Part shown: positions 60,023 to 64,000 of the stretch, in pieces
Layout: the number at the start of each line of letters is the position of its first letter
Position numbering within the stretch: position 1 is the first letter of the stretch
Assembly: GCF_029945805.1 (NCBI RefSeq)
Contig: NZ_JAQSDH010000038.1
Coordinates: forward strand, 1-64,000
Source: Flavobacterium sp.
GTDB lineage: Bacteria > Bacteroidota > Bacteroidia > Flavobacteriales > Flavobacteriaceae
Direction of reading: 5' to 3'
DNA: 64,000 nt
The notes under the pieces: model-generated
Databases searched by the model: none
What the model saw: the letters and a program-made list of their open reading frames with translations, nothing else
What the model was told of the DNA's origin: nothing
Translations under genes and position numbers: made by a program

Positions 60023-60422
60023 GTTTAGTTTGTCAAAATTTAAGCCAGTACTTGATAGTTTACTTTTCGCATTACTTGGGTTTGCACTGCATAACGTGAG
60101 TTTTTATTTTTTCGTTTCAAGGGAGTTTGAAGGTAATTTTGTGTATTCCATTTTGACGCTTTACATTTTCTTTTTCTGCTTTTCAGCAGCTATACTTTTT
60201 GGATTACAAAACATTAAGGAAATTAATATAGATTATGTTGGCTATTCCTTTCTCCTATTAACTAGTTTAAAAATAGGCGCAGCATTTATTTTTGCTAAAC
60301 CAATCTTATCCAACGAGCTTCCTAAAACATCAATTGAGAAGGTTAATTTTTTTGTAATTTTTATTTACTTTTTAGCAATAGAAACCTATCTAACCATCAG
60401 AATTTTAAACAATAAGCAATAA
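60015..60422 (+). CDS. DUF6168-like membrane protein in the atp cluster
   Basis: A 135-residue protein with four transmembrane helices (near 17-33, 42-62, 72-92, 105-125) and a loop SREFEGNFVYSIL. The DUF6168 name is recalled. It occupies the place that AtpI/UncI holds in proteobacterial atp operons and overlaps atpZ by eight bases, so a role in ATP synthase assembly is likely by position only. Confidence 0.72.
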   Translation: MNKFSLSKFKPVLDSLLFALLGFALHNVSFYFFVSREFEGNFVYSILTLYIFFFCFSAAILFGLQNIKEINIDYVGYSFLLLTSLKIGAAFIFAKPILSNELPKTSIEKVNFFVIFIYFLAIETYLTIRILNNKQ

Positions 60423-60490
60423 AATTGTAATAAATTGACAATTCGTCCGAAAAAAACAAAAGTTATACTTTTTAATATTAATTAATATTG

Positions 60491-60498
60491 TACTTTTG
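60491..60498 (+). promoter_or_regulatory. Promoter core for atpB (TAnnTTTG)
   Basis: TACTTTTG lies about 42 bases before the atpB ATG at 60540 in the 117-base gap after the DUF6168-like gene, so atpB-A may be transcribed separately from atpZ. Confidence 0.5.
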
Positions 60499-60539
60499 CA
60501 CCAAATTTGAAAAACGTTAATATAAGTTAATTGTCAGAT

Positions 60540-61691
60540 ATGGTGATTTCAAAAAAACCACTCCACTTTATTATAGCAACTTTTGTTGCATGTATGCCTT
60601 TATTAAGCGCTGCTAATCCTTCAGTTGACTCTGTAAAAGTTGAGACGGTGTCTCCAGTTACGGTAGAAGCTCATGAAGAAAATGCAGGGCCAAAAGACAT
60701 CAAAACAGAAATCAACGAATTCATTGGGCATCACTTACAGGATTCCTATGATTTCAATATTTTTGGATACAAAAACGAAGCCGGAGCACTAGAGCATGTT
60801 GGTTTCCCTTTACCCGTAATTCTTATTGATGGCGGATTGCAAGTTTTCTCTTCCTCAAGATTTCACCACGGTGAAGAAACGGCCGCAGTAAACGGAAATT
60901 TCTATCGTGTGCACCACGGTAAAATTTATAAAGTTGACAACGCTGAGGCTGATGTTACACTTGATGATAAGCACCATCCAACAAATGCAAAACCATTAGA
61001 TTTTTCTATCACCAAAAACGTATTCATGATTTTTGTGGTAGCCTTGCTAATGTTCTTATTGTTCAGAAGCCTTGGAAAATCCTTTGCTAAAAATGGGGGA
61101 ATCTCTTCTGGAATTGGCCGTATTTTCGAACCAATCGTTTTGTATGTAAGAGACGAGATCGCTATTCCAAACATTGGGGAAAAGCATTATAAAAAATACA
61201 TGAGTTATTTATTGACCATCTTTTTCTTTGTATGGTTCTTAAACATGTTCGGATTAACACCATTCGGAATAAATGTAACGGGAAACATTGCTGTTACCGC
61301 TTGTTTGGCATTAATTACTTTTTTAATCACAACATTTACTGCGAAAAAATCGTATTGGGGTCATATCTTTTGGATGCCAGGAGTTCCTGTAGCCATGAAA
61401 TTTATTTTAGCACCTATTGAAGTGTTGGGAATGTTCATCAAGCCTTTTTCGTTAATGATTCGTCTTTATGCTAACATTGTCGCTGGTCACATCGTATTGA
61501 TGAGCTTGATTGGATTAATGTTTATTTTTAAAAGCTGGTTGGGAAGCACGTTATCTTTCTTCCTTTCATTTGCTATTTCACTAATTGAAATATTAGTTGC
61601 CTTGTTGCAAGCTTATATATTTACAATGCTATCTGCTTTATATTTTGGTTCAGCAGTAGAAGAGCACCACCATGAGGAGGCGCACCATTAA
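60540..61691 (+). CDS. atpB: F0F1 ATP synthase subunit a
   Basis: A 383-residue integral membrane subunit forming the proton half-channels. It is much longer than the E. coli protein: residues 1-21 look like a signal peptide (ACMPLLSAAN), followed by a soluble N-terminal domain (about 30-150; HHLQDSYDFNIFGYKN) as seen in Bacteroidota. The a-subunit core follows, with the essential Arg in FSLMIRLYANIVAGHIV near residue 310 and the last helices. The C-terminus is His/Glu-rich. The ATG at 60540 was chosen over an upstream TTG. Confidence 0.95.
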   Translation: MVISKKPLHFIIATFVACMPLLSAANPSVDSVKVETVSPVTVEAHEENAGPKDIKTEINEFIGHHLQDSYDFNIFGYKNEAGALEHVGFPLPVILIDGGLQVFSSSRFHHGEETAAVNGNFYRVHHGKIYKVDNAEADVTLDDKHHPTNAKPLDFSITKNVFMIFVVALLMFLLFRSLGKSFAKNGGISSGIGRIFEPIVLYVRDEIAIPNIGEKHYKKYMSYLLTIFFFVWFLNMFGLTPFGINVTGNIAVTACLALITFLITTFTAKKSYWGHIFWMPGVPVAMKFILAPIEVLGMFIKPFSLMIRLYANIVAGHIVLMSLIGLMFIFKSWLGSTLSFFLSFAISLIEILVALLQAYIFTMLSALYFGSAVEEHHHEEAHH

Positions 61692-61722
61692 TATTAATGT
61701 TTAATTTTTAATACATATTTTT

Positions 61723-61923
61723 ATGACAATTCCTAGAATTATCGGAGCAGGATTAGTAGTTATCGGAGCTGGTATCGGTATCGGTAGAATCGGTGGATCT
61801 GCAATGGACGCTATTGCACGTCAACCAGACGCATCTGGAAAAATCCAAACAGCGATGCTTATTGCTGCTGCACTTATTGAAGGTATCGGATTTGCTGCAT
61901 TATTTGCAGTTTCTGAAAACTAG
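61723..61923 (+). CDS. atpE: F0F1 ATP synthase subunit c
   Basis: A 66-residue hairpin of two helices: the first is glycine-rich (GAGLVVIGAGIGIGRIGG), the polar loop is ARQPDASGK, and the second has the proton-carrying Glu in ALIEGIGFAALFAV. The residues around the Glu give no strong sodium-binding pattern, so protons are the likely ion. It is followed by a perfect hairpin before atpF, which could set the high c-subunit output. Confidence 0.96.
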   Translation: MTIPRIIGAGLVVIGAGIGIGRIGGSAMDAIARQPDASGKIQTAMLIAAALIEGIGFAALFAVSEN

Positions 61924-61932
61924 AAAAAAGAA

Positions 61933-61968
61933 CAAAAAGCCACAACGGTTGGTTGTGGCTTTTGTTTT
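61933..61968 (+). terminator. Intra-operon terminator/attenuator between atpE and atpF
   Basis: AAAAGCCACAAC pairs perfectly with GTTGTGGCTTTT around a five-base loop, followed by GTTTT. It stands nine bases after the atpE stop, and atpF starts about 40 bases further on. Confidence 0.85.
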
Positions 61969-62005
61969 AAACATTACATTAAAAGACTATAATTAAAAAT
62001 ATAAT

Positions 62006-62506
62006 ATGGATAAGTTAATAAATGATTTTTCGTTAGGATTGTTCTTCTGGCAATTTTTGATTTTCATAGGATTGATTTTCTTATTGAAAAAATTTGCTTG
62101 GAAACCTATTCTTGATGCGGTTAATGAAAGAGAAGAAGGAATTAAAAATGCTTTACTTTCTGCTGAAATTGCCAAAAGAGACATGCAAAATCTTAGATCA
62201 GATAATGAGAAATTATTAGCTGAAGCAAGATTAGAGCGTGATTCATTGATGAAAGATGCGCGTGAAATTAAAGAAAAGATGATTTCTGATGCAAAAACTG
62301 AAGCACAAATTGCAGGTCAAAAAATGATTGAGCAAGCAAAAGCTTCTATTGAAAGTGAGAAAAATGCAGCTTTGGCTGAATTGAAAGCTCAGGTTTCTAC
62401 TTTGTCTTTAGACATTGCTGAAAAATTATTAAAAGACGAATTATCTAACAAAGAAGCTCAAACTAAATTGGTTGAGAAAATGTTAGGTGACGTAAAATTA
62501 AATTAA
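62006..62506 (+). CDS. atpF: F0F1 ATP synthase subunit b
   Basis: A 166-residue stator subunit with one N-terminal transmembrane helix (about 8-29, LFFWQFLIFIGLIFLLKKF), the short hinge WKPILDAVNERE, and a long charged coiled coil to the C-terminus. It has the family-typical length and joins F0 to F1 via subunit delta. It follows the hairpin after atpE and precedes atpH by five bases. Confidence 0.95.
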   Translation: MDKLINDFSLGLFFWQFLIFIGLIFLLKKFAWKPILDAVNEREEGIKNALLSAEIAKRDMQNLRSDNEKLLAEARLERDSLMKDAREIKEKMISDAKTEAQIAGQKMIEQAKASIESEKNAALAELKAQVSTLSLDIAEKLLKDELSNKEAQTKLVEKMLGDVKLN

Positions 62507-62511
62507 TCGGT

Positions 62512-63039
62512 ATGTCAAGAGCTGCGATTAGATATGCGAAAGCAATTTTAGAAACTGCGGTTTCAAGCGGAAAAGCTAGCCAAGTAAATGATGATATGAA
62601 AATCATTCTTAATGCGGTTGACTCTAGTGCTGATTTAAACCAATTTTTGTCAAGCCCAATCATTACTCAGGATTCGAAAATGAATGCCTTGACCGAAATT
62701 TTTAGTTCAGTGCAATCCGAAACAAAATCACTTTTCAGATTGTTACAAGAAAATAAAAGATTTGAAATATTGGCAGCAATTGCAACACAATACAATGCTC
62801 AGTTTGATGAAATGAACGGAGTTGAGGTTGCAAATGTTACTACAGCGTTTGCTATAACTCCTGAATTGGAAGCAAAAATATTAGCCAAAGCAGCAAGTAT
62901 TTCAACAAAGAAAATAACTATTCAAAATACAGTTGATCCTTCTATTATTGGTGGATTCATTTTGAGAATAGGCGATAAACAATACAATGCATCTGTGTCA
63001 AACAGATTACAGGAATTAAAAAGAGAATTTAGTAATTAG
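62512..63039 (+). CDS. atpH: F0F1 ATP synthase subunit delta
   Basis: A 175-residue OSCP/delta protein. It has the N-terminal six-helix domain with AIRYAKAILETAVSSGK and LNQFLSSPIITQDSKM, and the C-terminal region with NTVDPSIIGGFILRIGDKQYNASVSNRLQELKREF, a standard end of the family. It links the stator to the alpha subunits. It lies between atpF and a small secreted protein gene instead of directly before atpA. Confidence 0.94.
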   Translation: MSRAAIRYAKAILETAVSSGKASQVNDDMKIILNAVDSSADLNQFLSSPIITQDSKMNALTEIFSSVQSETKSLFRLLQENKRFEILAAIATQYNAQFDEMNGVEVANVTTAFAITPELEAKILAKAASISTKKITIQNTVDPSIIGGFILRIGDKQYNASVSNRLQELKREFSN

Positions 63040-63051
63040 AATAAAGTACTT

Positions 63052-63498
63052 ATGAAAAGAATTTTCACAATTTTGTTTTTAGGTCTTAGCTTAATATCAT
63101 TTTCTCAAAAAGTGAAGTTGAAAAAGGAGAAAGTACTTATTGACGAGGTTGAGACATACAATTACGAAAAAGAAGGTAGAAACATTACTTTTTCTACTTT
63201 GAAATCTGAAGAGTTTATTTCTGTATTGAGTACAACATATGAAGAGAGAAACCCTGCTCATTACAATCAGAATAACCCACAGGCTTATCGTTACCCTGCT
63301 ACTTTAAACAAGGAAGTCAATACTATCAAGTTTTTAAAAAGTGGGAAAGAATTATTTACTGATATGAGTGACAAGGATATTATTAAAGCAGTTTTTAAAG
63401 CTAATCTTGTAGATGAGAATAACAATATTGATGAAGAGAAACTTAGCATTTTCATCAATAAATACAACAACGAGAATTTAAAGTTAAAAATAAACTAA
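63052..63498 (+). CDS. Secreted hypothetical protein inserted between atpH and atpA
   Basis: A 148-residue protein with a clear signal peptide (RIFTILFLGLSLISFSQ, cleavage near residue 19). The mature part is Lys/Glu/Asn-rich with beta-like segments (KVKLKKEKVLIDEVETYNYEKEG) and a helical C-terminal part (DKDIIKAVFKANLVDENN). I recognise no family and see no catalytic motif. Its codon use and AT-richness look like the neighbours. It lies 12 bases after atpH and 18 bases before atpA, inside the operon, so it will be expressed with the ATP synthase although nothing shows that it is part of it. Confidence 0.8.
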   Translation: MKRIFTILFLGLSLISFSQKVKLKKEKVLIDEVETYNYEKEGRNITFSTLKSEEFISVLSTTYEERNPAHYNQNNPQAYRYPATLNKEVNTIKFLKSGKELFTDMSDKDIIKAVFKANLVDENNNIDEEKLSIFINKYNNENLKLKIN

Positions 63499-63516
63499 TC
63501 TTTTAGATTATATATT

Positions 63517-64000
63517 ATGGCAGAAATTAATCCAGCTGAAATTTCAGCAATATTGAAGAAACAATTATCTGGTTTTGAATCAGGTGCAACATTAGAAGAA
63601 GTAGGAACAGTTCTTCAAGTAGGTGATGGTATTGCTCGTGTTTACGGGTTATCAAACGCTCAATACGGTGAGTTAGTTCAATTCGACAACGGATTGGAAG
63701 CTATCGTTTTGAACTTAGAAGAAGACAATGTTGGAGTTGTACTTTTAGGACCATCTACTGGAATTAGAGAAGGGTCTACAGTAAAAAGAACCCAACGTAT
63801 TGCGTCTCTTAAAGTAGGTGAAGGAATTGTAGGTCGTGTTGTAAACACCCTTGGAGAGCCAATCGACGGTAAAGGACCAATTACTGGTGAATTATACGAA
63901 ATGCCATTGGAAAGAAAAGCTCCTGGAGTTATCTTCCGTCAGCCCGTAACTGAACCGTTGCAAACCGGAATCAAATCTATTGATGCGATGATTCCAGTTG
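63517..64000 (+). CDS. atpA: F0F1 ATP synthase subunit alpha (partial, 5' part)
   Basis: The first 161 codons of the alpha subunit, cut by the window end. The N-terminal [17 protein letters not shown], the beta-barrel domain with [14 protein letters not shown] and [14 protein letters not shown], and [17 protein letters not shown] are typical. The Walker A loop lies beyond the window, and the last visible motif is [11 protein letters not shown], directly before it. It is the standard position after the delta gene, except for the small intervening gene. Confidence 0.95.
   Translation, partial: MAEINPAEISAILKKQLSGFESGATLEEVGTVLQVGDGIARVYGLSNAQYGELVQFDNGLEAIVLNLEEDNVGVVLLGPSTGIREGSTVKRTQRIASLKVGEGIVGRVVNTLGEPIDGKGPITGELYEMPLERKAPGVIFRQPVTEPLQTGIKSIDAMIPV

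Overview
The window is a chromosomal segment from a member of the Flavobacteriaceae, most likely Flavobacterium or a close relative. The evidence is: AT-rich DNA (about one third G+C by eye), several Bacteroidota-type TAnnTTTG promoter cores, a type IX secretion (T9SS) C-terminal sorting domain, the gliding/T9SS lipoprotein SprE, lineage-specific membrane families (DUF5687, DUF6341, DUF6427, DUF6168, DUF6327, names recalled from memory) and a Bacteroidota-style atp operon with AtpZ. No phage, transposase, CRISPR array or rRNA was seen.

Region 1 (1-9.7 kb) is mostly minus strand: an outer-membrane barrel, an SPFH protein, a holin/YtxH/DUF6327 envelope-stress-like trio, glnS, folB, tRNA-Cys, a LysE-type exporter, a head-GIN (DUF2807) protein and RNase R. 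Directly behind tRNA-Cys lies a tandem array of four 120-bp units. Each unit holds a decayed 3' half of the tRNA and a perfect intrinsic terminator. A 753-bp AT-rich gap (9718-10470) with DnaA-box-like sites separates this mostly minus-strand side from a mostly plus-strand side and is a candidate replication origin.

Region 2 (10.4-25.1 kb) holds housekeeping genes: rpiB, a cation-diffusion facilitator, nnrD, tex, tatA, an M23 peptidase, an SdpI-like protein, a GH3-type adenylate-forming enzyme, two tandem secreted CarboxypepD_reg-like paralogues and a large nucleosidase-like protein. A minus-strand cassette (ECF sigma factor fused to a membrane anti-sigma-like part, an outer-membrane barrel, a lipoprotein) sits between the intact tex gene and a second, 87% identical copy of the last 270 bases of tex. 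This suggests the cassette was inserted by recombination at the tex 3' end.

Region 3 (25.1-45.5 kb) is a surface-polysaccharide cluster: a Wzz-like chain-length protein, rmlA/C/D (no rmlB seen), a methyltransferase, GT2/GT39/GT4/DUF1972 glycosyltransferases, a Wzx flippase, an acetyltransferase, two Wzy/WaaL-like membrane proteins, UDP-glucuronate decarboxylase and an initiating sugar-phosphate transferase. On the opposite strand follow a WbuB-like transferase, wecB and a CapK-like ligase. The genes fit assembly of an undecaprenyl-linked repeat unit, its flipping, polymerisation and ligation.

Region 4 (45.5-64 kb) contains a T9SS-exported YCF48/BNR-repeat protein, purD, DUF6341, DUF6427, upp, DUF4254, a GT9 heptosyltransferase-like gene flanked by interspersed inverted repeats, a PaaE-like ferredoxin reductase, an ABC permease/ATPase pair, a PH-domain protein, sprE, a bactofilin, and the atp operon atpZ-DUF6168-atpB-E-F-H-(secreted hypothetical)-atpA, with atpA cut by the window end.

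The least ordinary structures are the tRNA-Cys 3'-half/terminator array, the sigma/anti-sigma fusion cassette flanked by tex-tail repeats, small palindromic repeats read in frame inside rfbD, the GH3 gene and perhaps tex, and the extra secreted protein inside the atp operon.
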